Of a stretch of 64,000 nt of DNA, positions 31,811 to 40,016 are shown one piece after another. The stretch is taken from NCBI GenBank assembly GCA_964396895.1, contig CAYNGJ010000001.1, positions 310,001-374,000 of the forward strand, in the 5' to 3' direction. The position numbers and the translations under genes were made by a program. The number at the start of each line of letters is the position of its first letter. The stretch's first letter is position 1. The notes beneath the pieces are model-generated. The model did no database searches and had not been told where the DNA came from. It was given only the letters and a program-made list of their open reading frames with translations. The stretch comes from UBA2334 sp964396895 (GTDB lineage: Bacteria; Pseudomonadota; Gammaproteobacteria; Burkholderiales; Burkholderiaceae_C).

Positions 31811-33229
31811 TCAATGGTGGGAGTGGCCCTTGCCCGGCGTGGGCTTGCGCACCTGGGCGCTGTCTGGGGTGGGTGTGTGGGTGGGGGCAGCTGTGTGGGG
31901 AGGTGCCTGGGCGGCCAACGCAACCTCGCGGGCCTGGGTGCCCTCGGGCAGGGTGTACCAGCCGGGGTCTCGGTGGTCGTCGGGTTTTTGGTCGGCGCGC
32001 ACCTTGAGGGTGGTGAACATGCCCCCCATTTCAATGGGGCCGTAGGGGCCTGTGCCCGTCATCATGGGGGCGGTGTTGGGGGGCAGTTCCATGTGCATTT
32101 CGCCCATGTCGGCCATGCCCCGCTCACCCATGAGCATGTAGTCGGGGGCGGCGCGCTGCAGTTTGTTCAGCAATCCGCGGTGGTCCACACCGATCATGGT
32201 GGGCACGCCATGGCCCATGGCGCCCATGGTGTGGTGGCTTTTGTGGCAATGCAGGGCCCAGTCGCCGGGCTCGTCGGCCAGGAACTCGATTTGGCGCATC
32301 TGGCCCACGGCCACGTCGGTGGTCACCTCCGGCCAACGGGCGGAAGGGGGCACGGGGCCACCGTCGGTGCCCGTCACCTCGAACTCAATGCCGTGGATGT
32401 GGATGGGGTGGTTGGTCATGGTGAGGTTGCCCACCCGCACCCGCACCTTGTCGCCCAGCCTGGCCACCAGTGGGCTGATGCCGGGGAACACGCGGCTGTT
32501 GAAGGTCCAGATGTTGTGGTCCAGCATGGTGTTGACTTGGGGTGTCATGCTGCCCGGCTCCACGTCATAGGCGCTGAGCAAGAAGCAGTAGTCACGCTGT
32601 ACTGGGGCGATGTGGGGGTGCCTGGTTTTGGGGTGCGTGACCCACATGCCCATCATGCCCATGGCCATCTGGGTCATTTCGTCGGCGTGTGGGTGGTACA
32701 TGAAGGTGCCGGGTCGGCGTGCCACAAACTCGTACACAAAGGTTTTGCCCACGGGGATCTGCGGCTGGTTGAGGCCGCCCACCCCGTCCATGCCGTTGGG
32801 CAGGCGCTGGCCGTGCCAGTGGATGGTGGTGTGCTCCGGCAAGCGGTTGGTGACGTAGATGCGCACCCGATCACCCTCGACCACCTCGATGGTGGGACCA
32901 GGGCTTTGGCCGTTGTAGCCCCACATGTTGACCAGAAAACCCGGTGCCAGTTCGCGCACCACCGGTTCGGCCACCAGGTGGAATTCTTTCACCCCGTTGT
33001 TCATGCGCCAGGGCAAAGTCCAACCGTTGAGCGTGATCACGGGTTGGTAGGGCCTGCCAGCCCCCGTCACCCCGCTGGGCAACCAGGGGGCCGAGGTGTC
33101 GGCGGATGTGTGCTGCACGGCCTCGGGCAGTCCGGCCAGGGCCACGCGGCTCACACTGGCGCTGGCCAAGGCGGTCAGTCCCACGCCTGCGCCGGCAAAA
33201 AGCTGTCTGCGGTTGATGGGTGTGTTCAT
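31811..33229 (-). CDS. Periplasmic multicopper oxidase (CopA type)
   Basis: A 472-aa enzyme with a twin-arginine signal (NRRQLFAGAGV). The copper motifs are HWHG, HPHAD, HPIHIHG and the type 1/type 3 cluster HCHKSHHTMGAMG, so all four copper sites are complete. The C-terminal part is rich in Met and His (MGERGMADMGEMHM), typical of enzymes that oxidise Cu(I) for resistance. It is smaller than PcoA/CopA (~600 aa). I chose the ATG at 33229, preceded by AAGGA inside the 3' end of the efflux gene. Confidence 0.93.
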   Translation of the reverse strand: MNTPINRRQLFAGAGVGLTALASASVSRVALAGLPEAVQHTSADTSAPWLPSGVTGAGRPYQPVITLNGWTLPWRMNNGVKEFHLVAEPVVRELAPGFLVNMWGYNGQSPGPTIEVVEGDRVRIYVTNRLPEHTTIHWHGQRLPNGMDGVGGLNQPQIPVGKTFVYEFVARRPGTFMYHPHADEMTQMAMGMMGMWVTHPKTRHPHIAPVQRDYCFLLSAYDVEPGSMTPQVNTMLDHNIWTFNSRVFPGISPLVARLGDKVRVRVGNLTMTNHPIHIHGIEFEVTGTDGGPVPPSARWPEVTTDVAVGQMRQIEFLADEPGDWALHCHKSHHTMGAMGHGVPTMIGVDHRGLLNKLQRAAPDYMLMGERGMADMGEMHMELPPNTAPMMTGTGPYGPIEMGGMFTTLKVRADQKPDDHRDPGWYTLPEGTQAREVALAAQAPPHTAAPTHTPTPDSAQVRKPTPGKGHSHH

Positions 33230-33230
33230 G

Positions 33231-34655
33231 TCAGTGTCCTTGTGGTGCGGTGACCGCGCCGCTGGAGGCGGTGCGGCTGGCTTCGCCGGTTGCGTAGTCG
33301 CCACCGGCCAGCAGTGCCTGCCAGTCGGCTTGGGCCAGCCAGAAGTCGCGGCGGGCCTGTGCGGCGGCGTCCAGCGCCAACAGCCTTTGCCGCACGCTGG
33401 CCAGCAGGTCCCAGGTGCTTTGCAGCATGCCGTTGTAGCGGGTCAGGGTTTCCTGTTCCAGCTGGGTGCCCAGGTGGGCCACCGTGTTTTGTGCATGGAG
33501 GGCTCGGGCGTGTTGGGCTTGCAGGTGTGCCCAGGCCTCACGCGCCATGCTTCTGCGCTGGGCGGCCCGTTGCAGCAACTTGGCTTCGGCCCGCACGGCG
33601 CGGGCCAGCAGGTGGTCGCGCAGCAGCGGCAGGTCCTGGATGTCGGGTGCCGTGTGGGGGCTGTGGGGGAGGGCGGTGTTCACAGCGGCGTCCACCGCGT
33701 GGCGCCAGGCGTCCAGCTGGCCGCTGCCCACCGCGTCGAGTTGGCGCTGGGTCTGGGTCCGCTGCCAGGCCAGGGTGGGGTCACTGCGCAGCACAGCGGC
33801 TTCCACATCGGTGGCGCTGAGTCCTTCACCTGGCGTGAGGGCCTCTGGCACCACGGGCAGTTGCCCGGCCAACTGGGCCCCCAGGCGGTCGGCGGCGTCG
33901 GCCGCCCACTCGCCCATCAGGCGGGCCAGGCGTTCACGCGCAGCCCTGTCGTCCTGCTGGGCCTGCGCCCAGGCGTCCCAGGCCTGGGCTTGTACCTGCT
34001 GCTCACGCAACAGCTTGGCCTGGCTCCAGTTGCCGGTCTGCACCATGCGCTCGCCCAGTTCGGCGCCTGTGGTGGCGGCCTGAAGCACCTCGGTCAGCAG
34101 TTGCAGGTGTTGGCCGCTGGCAATGGCCTGTGTCCAGGCGCGTTGCAGCTGCCTGACGTGGTCAATGTGGGCGCGCTGGACCGCCGCGCGTTCCAGTGCA
34201 TTCATGTTGGGCTGGGTGAACAGCTCCGGGCGGTGGCGCAAAGACAGGCGCAATGCGGTGGCCAAGGTCAGTGCAGGGGTGGTGTTGGTCGTGGGTGGTG
34301 TCGCACCCGGTGTGTGCTGTTGTTCCCAGCGAAGCACGTCCATGTGCCCCCGGGGAAACTCGGCCACCCGCTGGTTGGCGCGCTGCCATTGGGCCTGGGC
34401 CTGTGCCGGGTCGCTGGCCAGCGCGGGCAAGGTCGGACGGGGTGGTGCCACGGTGGGGGCCACCGGGGAGGGCACTGGCGTGTCGGGGCTGGCTGCGCTC
34501 AAAGCGGATGGCCAGGGTGCGGGCAGGCCTTGGGCCCGCAGGCCGGTGGAGGGCAGGGCCGCAGCCAGCAGGACGCTGGCGCAGAAGGCCCAAGGCAGGG
34601 GGAATGGCGCCACGACCTGTGGCATGGACGGTGTTGACCGTCGAACTGGGGGCAT
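33231..34655 (-). CDS. TolC-family outer-membrane efflux protein
   Basis: A 474-aa exported protein. The signal ends near GLRAQ, a Pro/Ala-rich stretch follows, and the rest is dominated by long alpha-helical, coiled-coil segments with ALTLATALRLSLRHRPEL marking the start of the TolC fold. AGGAG precedes the ATG at 34655. In copper loci such proteins pair with RND pumps (CusCBA). No CusA or CusB partner gene is in this window, so it may work with a pump encoded elsewhere. Confidence 0.85.
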   Translation of the reverse strand: MPPVRRSTPSMPQVVAPFPLPWAFCASVLLAAALPSTGLRAQGLPAPWPSALSAASPDTPVPSPVAPTVAPPRPTLPALASDPAQAQAQWQRANQRVAEFPRGHMDVLRWEQQHTPGATPPTTNTTPALTLATALRLSLRHRPELFTQPNMNALERAAVQRAHIDHVRQLQRAWTQAIASGQHLQLLTEVLQAATTGAELGERMVQTGNWSQAKLLREQQVQAQAWDAWAQAQQDDRAARERLARLMGEWAADAADRLGAQLAGQLPVVPEALTPGEGLSATDVEAAVLRSDPTLAWQRTQTQRQLDAVGSGQLDAWRHAVDAAVNTALPHSPHTAPDIQDLPLLRDHLLARAVRAEAKLLQRAAQRRSMAREAWAHLQAQHARALHAQNTVAHLGTQLEQETLTRYNGMLQSTWDLLASVRQRLLALDAAAQARRDFWLAQADWQALLAGGDYATGEASRTASSGAVTAPQGH

Positions 34656-34732
34656 GAAGATCTCCTGAGGTCACTCAACAGCGTTCGCGCTGGCCCGGCG
34701 GGCAGTACGCGGACGCACCTGGGGCGTGACAC

Positions 34733-35131
34733 TCAGGAAATGGGGGGTTTGATGCCTGGTTTGGGCTCGCAACTGGCAAACCGCGTGCTGGCCAGCGCCA
34801 CCCGGCTGTGCGGCCATGTGGGGGTGGCCGCCACCGCAGGGGTCCAGACCAGGGCGGGCCCGTTGCACACATCGCAGGCGCTGCAGGTGCTGTGGGCGTC
34901 GGTGTCGCCAGTCGAGTGGTCGCTGCACCCGGACACCGGCGGGGCGTACCCATGGGTGGTGTTGTGTGCGGCTGCTGCGTTGTGTGGGGCATCACCGACC
35001 GCTGTGTGGTGGTCCATCGACACCGACACGCCGCTGCCATGGGCGATGGGTTGCGCCAGTGCCATGGCGTCGCCCACCCAGCCGCGCAAGGGCAGCAGGG
35101 CGATCAGGAGGGCAAACACAAGGTGGCGCAT
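34733..35131 (-). CDS. Small exported Cys/His-rich protein of the metal island
   Basis: A 132-aa protein of unknown function. The N-terminal signal (MRHLVFALLIALLPLRGW) is followed by a His-rich stretch (DHH, PHN, AHN, THG) and a cysteine cluster CSACDVCNG, with two further cysteines. The pattern suggests metal binding. Small proteins of this look occur in copper/heavy-metal loci of Comamonadaceae, but I know no characterised member. It lies between the CDF transporter and the efflux gene on the same strand. Confidence 0.65.
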   Translation of the reverse strand: MRHLVFALLIALLPLRGWVGDAMALAQPIAHGSGVSVSMDHHTAVGDAPHNAAAAHNTTHGYAPPVSGCSDHSTGDTDAHSTCSACDVCNGPALVWTPAVAATPTWPHSRVALASTRFASCEPKPGIKPPIS

Positions 35132-35177
35132 GGTGCAGGTGAAGACAGCGATGGTGGCGATTGGTTCCCTGGTCGTG

Positions 35178-35849
35178 TCAGGGGTGTTGGGTGGCAGGGT
35201 GGCCTGACCGTGGTGGTTGCAGCTCGGCCCTGGCCTGGCGCACCACCGAGAGGCCTGCGCTCAGTGCCAAGGTGGCCATGGTAACCGCCACGAGCAGATC
35301 GGGCCAGGCGCTGGCGGTGCCCAGCACGCCGCCCGCCGCCAACATGACGGCGATGTTGGACAGCGCATCGTTGCGCGAGCACAACCACACGCTGCGCATG
35401 TTGGCATCGCCATGGCGCCAAGCGTAGAGCATGACGGCGACGCCGGCATTGGCCAGCAGGGCCACCAAGCCCACCACGCCCATGGTCCAGGGTTCGGGCA
35501 CGGCACCGCCGTGCCAGACCCAGACGGCCTTGCCCAGTACGAACAGGCCATAGGCGAACATGGACATGCCTTTGACCAGCGCCGCACGGCTGCGCCAAAC
35601 CGCTGCCATGGACAACACGGCCAAGGACAGACCATAGTTGGCGGCATCCCCCGCGAAGTCGATGGCGTCGGCCAGCAGCGACACCGAGCCTGAGCGCCAA
35701 CCCGCCACCAGTTCCACCACAAACATGGTTGCATTGACGAGCAAGGCCACCCACAAGGCCCGCTGCCAGCGCGGGTCCAGGTGGGGCTGGGGGGCGCCTG
35801 TGGTCGTGTCGGTAGGGATGGAGCAGGTGGTGTGACAGGCGCAGGCCAT
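35178..35849 (-). CDS. CDF-family cation efflux transporter (short form)
   Basis: A 223-aa inner-membrane protein with six hydrophobic segments and almost no C-terminal cytoplasmic domain. The N-terminus carries CACHTTC. The transport site appears as DxxxD in helix 2 (DFAGD) and C-x3-D in helix 5 (CSRND), where many Zn2+ exporters have His. The thiol would favour a soft metal such as Cd2+; this is inference. I chose the ATG at 35849. It is the first gene behind the MerR-type promoter. Confidence 0.85.
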   Translation of the reverse strand: MACACHTTCSIPTDTTTGAPQPHLDPRWQRALWVALLVNATMFVVELVAGWRSGSVSLLADAIDFAGDAANYGLSLAVLSMAAVWRSRAALVKGMSMFAYGLFVLGKAVWVWHGGAVPEPWTMGVVGLVALLANAGVAVMLYAWRHGDANMRSVWLCSRNDALSNIAVMLAAGGVLGTASAWPDLLVAVTMATLALSAGLSVVRQARAELQPPRSGHPATQHP

Positions 35850-35932
35850 GGGGGTGTTTTCGTTGGGTTTGTGCAGTGTCGTGGCGAGGGTCAATGGACA
35901 GGGCGCCACCGGTCAGGTTTCTCTGTGACATG

Positions 35933-35963
35933 ATTGGAAACCTTCACAGCACTTCAAGGTCAA
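35933..35963 (-). promoter_or_regulatory. MerR-type promoter and operator of the metal island
   Basis: On the minus strand TTGACC (35958-35963) and TCCAAT (35933-35938) are separated by 19 bp, the overlong spacer typical of MerR-controlled promoters. Inside it, 35940-35960 is a dyad with ACCTT/AAGGT arms. It points to the CDF gene, 84 bp away, and almost touches the regulator's own ATG at 35966. Confidence 0.75.
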
Positions 35964-35965
35964 GC

Positions 35966-36439
35966 ATGTCCATCCCCGTGTTGTCCGACACCCCGGTGCA
36001 CCGCATTGGCGAGGCGGCCGGCCTCTCGGGCGTGAACGCCGCCAGCATCCGGTATTACGAGCGCGAACGCCTGCTGCCGCCCAGCGTGCGCGCCGACAAC
36101 GACTACCGCCTGTACAGCCAGGCCGACGTGCACCGGCTGCGTTTCATCCGCATGTGCCGGGCCATGGACATGTCACTGACCGACGTGCGCTTGCTGCTGG
36201 GGCTGGACTTGAACAACAAGCAGCACTGCGCCACCGCCAGGGGAGAGCTGGATGGGCACCTGACCCGCGTTCGCCAGCGCCTGCAGGAGCTGCAGCAGCT
36301 GGAACGCGATCTGGTGGCCTTGCGCAGCCGCTGCGACGGCACCGATGACCACTGCCACATCATCGAGGCCCTGCACGAGCAGGCCGAGGCGCTGGCGGTG
36401 GGTGGCGTGCAGGTGCCCAGGGGTTTAAAAAATAAGTAG
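35966..36439 (+). CDS. MerR-family metal-responsive regulator, CadR-like
   Basis: A 157-aa protein. The N-terminal winged helix (HRIGEAAGLSGVNAASIRYYE) is followed by a dimerisation coiled coil. Cysteines at 88, 123 and 130 have spacings 35 and 7, the same as Cys77, Cys112 and Cys119 of CadR, rather than the CueR pair. A Cd2+/Pb2+/Zn2+-type response is therefore more likely than Cu+. It is divergent from the metal operon, and its operator overlaps its start region. Confidence 0.87.
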   Translation: MSIPVLSDTPVHRIGEAAGLSGVNAASIRYYERERLLPPSVRADNDYRLYSQADVHRLRFIRMCRAMDMSLTDVRLLLGLDLNNKQHCATARGELDGHLTRVRQRLQELQQLERDLVALRSRCDGTDDHCHIIEALHEQAEALAVGGVQVPRGLKNK

Positions 36440-36474
36440 CAAACTATTTAATACAGTAAAGCGCTGAAGGCTTA
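36424..36474 (-). repeat. Dispersed AT-rich repeat between convergent genes
   Basis: On the minus strand it reads GCCTTCAGCGCTTTACTG…TTTGCTACTTATTTTTT, close to the murJ copy. AAAATAAG/CTTATTTT ends could pair. It overlaps the last codons of the MerR gene and probably ends transcription between it and the convergent next gene. Confidence 0.65.
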
Positions 36475-36487
36475 TTTTATCTAAAAG

Positions 36488-37810
36488 TCAGCCGAACTGT
36501 GTGCGGATGGCGCCCACCACTTGACCGTGGTCTTCGACCAGCGGCATCCAGCGCCACTTGTCGAAGGTGGTGCAGGGGTGGGAAATGCCCAAGGCCACGC
36601 GGTCGCCCACGCGGGGCATTGGTCCGGAGCCGGACACTCCGTTCAGGTAGGCGTGCTGGTCGTTCAGGGCGGACACCGTCCACCCGGTTGGGCAGGGCAG
36701 GGGCTGGCGCTGGTCTGACGGGCACCAGCGGACTGGGGTGGGCAGGCCTGCGTCGTGTGACAGGTCGCGCTTGCCCGCGTTCAGAATGGCCAGCCCGGGT
36801 TCTGGGCAGGACAACACCACGGCCCACACCTCCAGCGCGGCTTGCAGGCCATCGCCGCAGCCCCAGGCCTGACCCGCCAGGCCGGAGTCGGTCAAGCGCC
36901 GTTGGAGGGGGTTGGCAAAGCGCTGGTAGGTGCCGTGGTCGTGCGTCAGGTAGCAACCCGAGCGCAGCAGCGCACGCACCGGGCGCGACAGCGCCGGTTC
37001 GGCCTGGGGCAGCAGTTGGGCCGCCACCAGGTCGAACACCGCCGAGCCTCCGGCGGTGAGGATGATTTCGGGCGCTTCGTTGAACCAGCCTTGGTCGTCG
37101 CAGGCCCTGGCCAGCGTGTGCAAGCGTTGCATCAGCCCGTGGACCAAGGTGGCATCGGCTTGGCTGTCGCCTTGTGCCCACAGCCCCTCGTAGCACGCCA
37201 GGCCCACCAGCCGAACCGCTGGGTGGTGGTGGGCAGCGCGTGCCAGGGCCAGCGCCTCATCGTGGTGGCGGCAGCCCGTGCGCCCGCCCGGCAGGCCCAG
37301 CTCCACCAGCACGTCGAGGCGGTGGCCCACATGGGCTTGCGCCACGGCCTCCAGCTGAGCCGCAGAGTCCAGCCAGAACGCGACCTGCAGCGTGGGGTGC
37401 TCGCGCAACAAGGCCGCCAGCCAGTGCAGGTCATGGGGCAGCAGCACCTGGTTGGCAATGAGTGCGTGGCGCACTCCGTGGGCCACGCCCAGGGCCAGCT
37501 GGGCCACATTGGCAAAGGTGATGCCCCAGGCCCCCGCATCCAGCTGGGCCTGAAACAGTTCGGGTGACAGGGTGGTTTTCCCGTGGGGCGCCAGACCCAC
37601 ACCAGCCTGCTGAACCAGCCGCTGCATCCAGCCCAGGTTGTGGCGCAAGGCCGGTGCCCGGATGACCGCGCAGGGCAGGGGCCAGTCGGGTTGCAGCACA
37701 TGCCAACCCTGTTGGCCCACCTCGTCCACTGGCAATGGCGGCGCCCAAGCGGGGTAACCCTTGTGGGTGGACGCGCTCAGCAGCGGGGTGTGGGCGGGGG
37801 TGGCGGGCAT
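36488..37810 (-). CDS. PLP-dependent D-serine dehydratase-like amino acid deaminase (DSD1/D-threonine aldolase family)
   Basis: A 440-aa enzyme with an alanine-racemase-like barrel. The PLP lysine is in PHGKTTLSPELFQ (about residue 86). GITFANVAQLALG and LAILNAGKRDLSHDAG follow. The metal-binding motif HPCTTFDKW near the C-terminus is the mark of D-serine dehydratase-like members. It probably deaminates or cleaves a D-hydroxyamino acid. It is followed upstream on the same strand by a small gene and the aap transporter, which might supply the substrate. I chose the ATG at 37810. Confidence 0.83.
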   Translation of the reverse strand: MPATPAHTPLLSASTHKGYPAWAPPLPVDEVGQQGWHVLQPDWPLPCAVIRAPALRHNLGWMQRLVQQAGVGLAPHGKTTLSPELFQAQLDAGAWGITFANVAQLALGVAHGVRHALIANQVLLPHDLHWLAALLREHPTLQVAFWLDSAAQLEAVAQAHVGHRLDVLVELGLPGGRTGCRHHDEALALARAAHHHPAVRLVGLACYEGLWAQGDSQADATLVHGLMQRLHTLARACDDQGWFNEAPEIILTAGGSAVFDLVAAQLLPQAEPALSRPVRALLRSGCYLTHDHGTYQRFANPLQRRLTDSGLAGQAWGCGDGLQAALEVWAVVLSCPEPGLAILNAGKRDLSHDAGLPTPVRWCPSDQRQPLPCPTGWTVSALNDQHAYLNGVSGSGPMPRVGDRVALGISHPCTTFDKWRWMPLVEDHGQVVGAIRTQFG

Positions 37811-37824
37811 GGGGTGCCGACCGT

Positions 37825-38139
37825 TCAGGCCAGCTTTGCGCTGGCTTTGTCCACCCACATCTGCAGGCTGGCCAGCAGGTCGGCGTGACTGAACGAGCAG
37901 CTTTCTTCCGCAAACAGGGCGCTGGACTCCAGCCTGTCCAGCAGGCTGTGGAACACCTCGGTGAAGTGAGTCGGCAGCAGGGCCAGTGCATCGGGTACGC
38001 CGGTGCGCCACAGCAGGGCGAAGGCGCCGACCCGCTGCGGCTGCTCCCGCAGCGCCACCAGTGCCAGGCCCAGCGCGGCCACCTGAGCTGCGGCTTTGTC
38101 GGCGGACGGGCTGGGGGTCACTGGGCCGTCGAGGTTCAT
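37825..38139 (-). CDS. Hypothetical protein between aapP and the deaminase gene
   Basis: A 104-aa acidic, helical protein without signal peptide or membrane segments; I do not recognise it. The ATG at 38139 shares one base with the aapP stop (TGATG), so it is translationally coupled. The deaminase gene starts 14 bp after its stop. The tight packing argues that it is a real gene. Confidence 0.65.
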   Translation of the reverse strand: MNLDGPVTPSPSADKAAAQVAALGLALVALREQPQRVGAFALLWRTGVPDALALLPTHFTEVFHSLLDRLESSALFAEESCSFSHADLLASLQMWVDKASAKLA

Positions 38140-38882
38140 CAATGGCCCAGAATTTTCGACAGAAAGTCCCGGCTGCGCTCGTTCTGCGGGTTGTTGAAGA
38201 ACTCGGTGGGTGTGTTTTGCTCCACGATCTGGCCCTGGTCCATGAAGATCACGCGGTCGGCCACGGCCTTGGCAAAGCCCATTTCGTGGGTCACGCAGAT
38301 CATGGTGATGCCCTGGTCGGCCATTTCCACCATCACGTCCAGCACTTCCTTGATCATCTCGGGGTCGAGGGCGGAGGTGGGCTCGTCGAACAGCATGATT
38401 TTTGGCGTCAGGCACAGCGCACGGGCAATGGCCACGCGCTGTTGCTGGCCACCCGACAGCTGCAGGGGGTACTTGCTGGCCTGCTCGGCAATGCGCACCC
38501 GCTTGAGCTGCTCCATGGCCCGTTCCTCGGCCTCTTTTTTGGGCACCTTGCCCACCCACATGGGCGACAGGGTGAGGTTTTCCAGCACGGTGAGGTGGGG
38601 GAACAGGTTGAACTGCTGGAACACCATGCCCACTTCCTTGCGGACCTGGTCGATGGCTTTGACGTCGTCGGTCAGCTCCACGCCATCCACGATGAGGTGG
38701 CCTTCTTGGTGTTCTTCCAGGCGGTTGATGCAGCGGATCAGCGTGGATTTGCCTGAGCCGGAGGGCCCGCAGATCACGATGCGCTCGCCCTTGGCGACGT
38801 CGAGGTTGATGTCGCGCAACACGTGGAAATCGTTGCCGTACCACTTGTTGACTTTGTCGAAACGGATGATGGGTTCAGTCAT
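38139..38882 (-). CDS. aapP: Polar amino acid ABC transporter ATP-binding protein
   Basis: A 247-aa ATPase of the general L-amino-acid/glutamate uptake family. Visible are Walker A GPSGSGKST, the Q-loop FQQFNLFPHLTVLENL, the signature LSGGQQQRVAIARAL and Walker B ILFDEPTSALD-type sequence (IMLFDEPTSALDPEM). I chose the ATG at 38882, 14 bp after aapM. It energises the AapQ-AapM channel at the inner membrane. Confidence 0.95.
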   Translation of the reverse strand: MTEPIIRFDKVNKWYGNDFHVLRDINLDVAKGERIVICGPSGSGKSTLIRCINRLEEHQEGHLIVDGVELTDDVKAIDQVRKEVGMVFQQFNLFPHLTVLENLTLSPMWVGKVPKKEAEERAMEQLKRVRIAEQASKYPLQLSGGQQQRVAIARALCLTPKIMLFDEPTSALDPEMIKEVLDVMVEMADQGITMICVTHEMGFAKAVADRVIFMDQGQIVEQNTPTEFFNNPQNERSRDFLSKILGH

Positions 38883-38896
38883 GTCGGGGTCCTCTT

Positions 38897-40000
38897 TCAG
38901 CGGGCTTTGCTGGCGTTCAGTTGCTTCTCTACCCACAGGCTGTAGCGGGACATGGAGAAGCAGAAGGTGAAATAGACGAAGGTGATGAACAGATAGGCTT
39001 CGATCTTGAAGGGGCGCCAGTCCACGTCGGAGTTGAGTGCCAGCGACAGGGCACCGGTCAGCTCATACAGCGACACGATGGTGACCAGCGAGGTGTCCTT
39101 GAAGATGGAGATGAAGTTGTTCATCATGCTGGGCACCACCATGGCCAGGGCCTGGGGCAGCACGATTTTGAACTGGGTCTGCCAATACGACAGGCCCAGC
39201 GTGGCGGCAGCTTCGAGCTGTCCCTTGGGGATGGCCTGCAGGCCACCGCGCACGATTTCGGCCATGTAGGCAGCGGCAAACAGCGTGATGCCCACCACCA
39301 CCCGCACCAGCACGTCGATGCTGACGTTCTGTGGCATGAACAGCGGGAACATGAACGAGGCCATGAACAGCACCGAGATCAGCGGCACACCGCGAATCAG
39401 CTCGATGTAGACGATGCAGGCCGAGCGGATGGCGGGCAAGTCGCTGCGCCGCCCCAACGCCACCGCAATGCTCAGCGGAAACGCCAGGAAGATGGACAGC
39501 GTGGCCAGCATCACGGTCAGGGGCAAGCCGCCCCACACGTCGGTGCGCACCTCTTCCATGCCCAGCATTCCCCCCGACATCAGCGCGAAGAACATGGCCA
39601 AAATGGCCACCCACATCAGGCCAAGCCAAGGCTTCCAGAAGATGCGGATGCAGCTCACCACCAGACCGCCCACCATCAGGGCAGTGGCGACCAGGGGGCG
39701 CCACTGCTCATCGAACGGGTAGCGGCCGAACAGGATGATGCGGTATTTTTCGGTCACCACGCCCCAGCAGGCGCCAGCGCCACGGGCGGCCTGGCAGGCC
39801 TGGGCATCGGCACCGAATACCGCCGAAAACAAGCCCCAGTTGAGCAACTTGGGGATCAGCATGATGCCCAGCAGCAGCAGGAACACGCTGGTGGCCGAGC
39901 TGCGCCAGTCGGCGAACAGGTTGGCACGGAGCCACGGGCCTGCGCCCGTGGTGCGCACCGGCGATGGGCGCGGTGCAATGGGTTGAAAGGTATCAGCCAT
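38897..40000 (-). CDS. aapM: Amino acid ABC transporter permease AapM
   Basis: A 367-aa inner-membrane protein, longer than simple HisM-type permeases as expected for AapM. Eight or so hydrophobic segments are seen. The coupling (EAA) loop is AYMAEIVRGGLQAIPKGQLEAAATLGL. It forms the channel with AapQ. It lies between aapQ (16-bp gap) and aapP (14-bp gap). Confidence 0.94.
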   Translation of the reverse strand: MADTFQPIAPRPSPVRTTGAGPWLRANLFADWRSSATSVFLLLLGIMLIPKLLNWGLFSAVFGADAQACQAARGAGACWGVVTEKYRIILFGRYPFDEQWRPLVATALMVGGLVVSCIRIFWKPWLGLMWVAILAMFFALMSGGMLGMEEVRTDVWGGLPLTVMLATLSIFLAFPLSIAVALGRRSDLPAIRSACIVYIELIRGVPLISVLFMASFMFPLFMPQNVSIDVLVRVVVGITLFAAAYMAEIVRGGLQAIPKGQLEAAATLGLSYWQTQFKIVLPQALAMVVPSMMNNFISIFKDTSLVTIVSLYELTGALSLALNSDVDWRPFKIEAYLFITFVYFTFCFSMSRYSLWVEKQLNASKAR

Positions 40001-40016
40001 GTTGAGAAGTCCTTGT

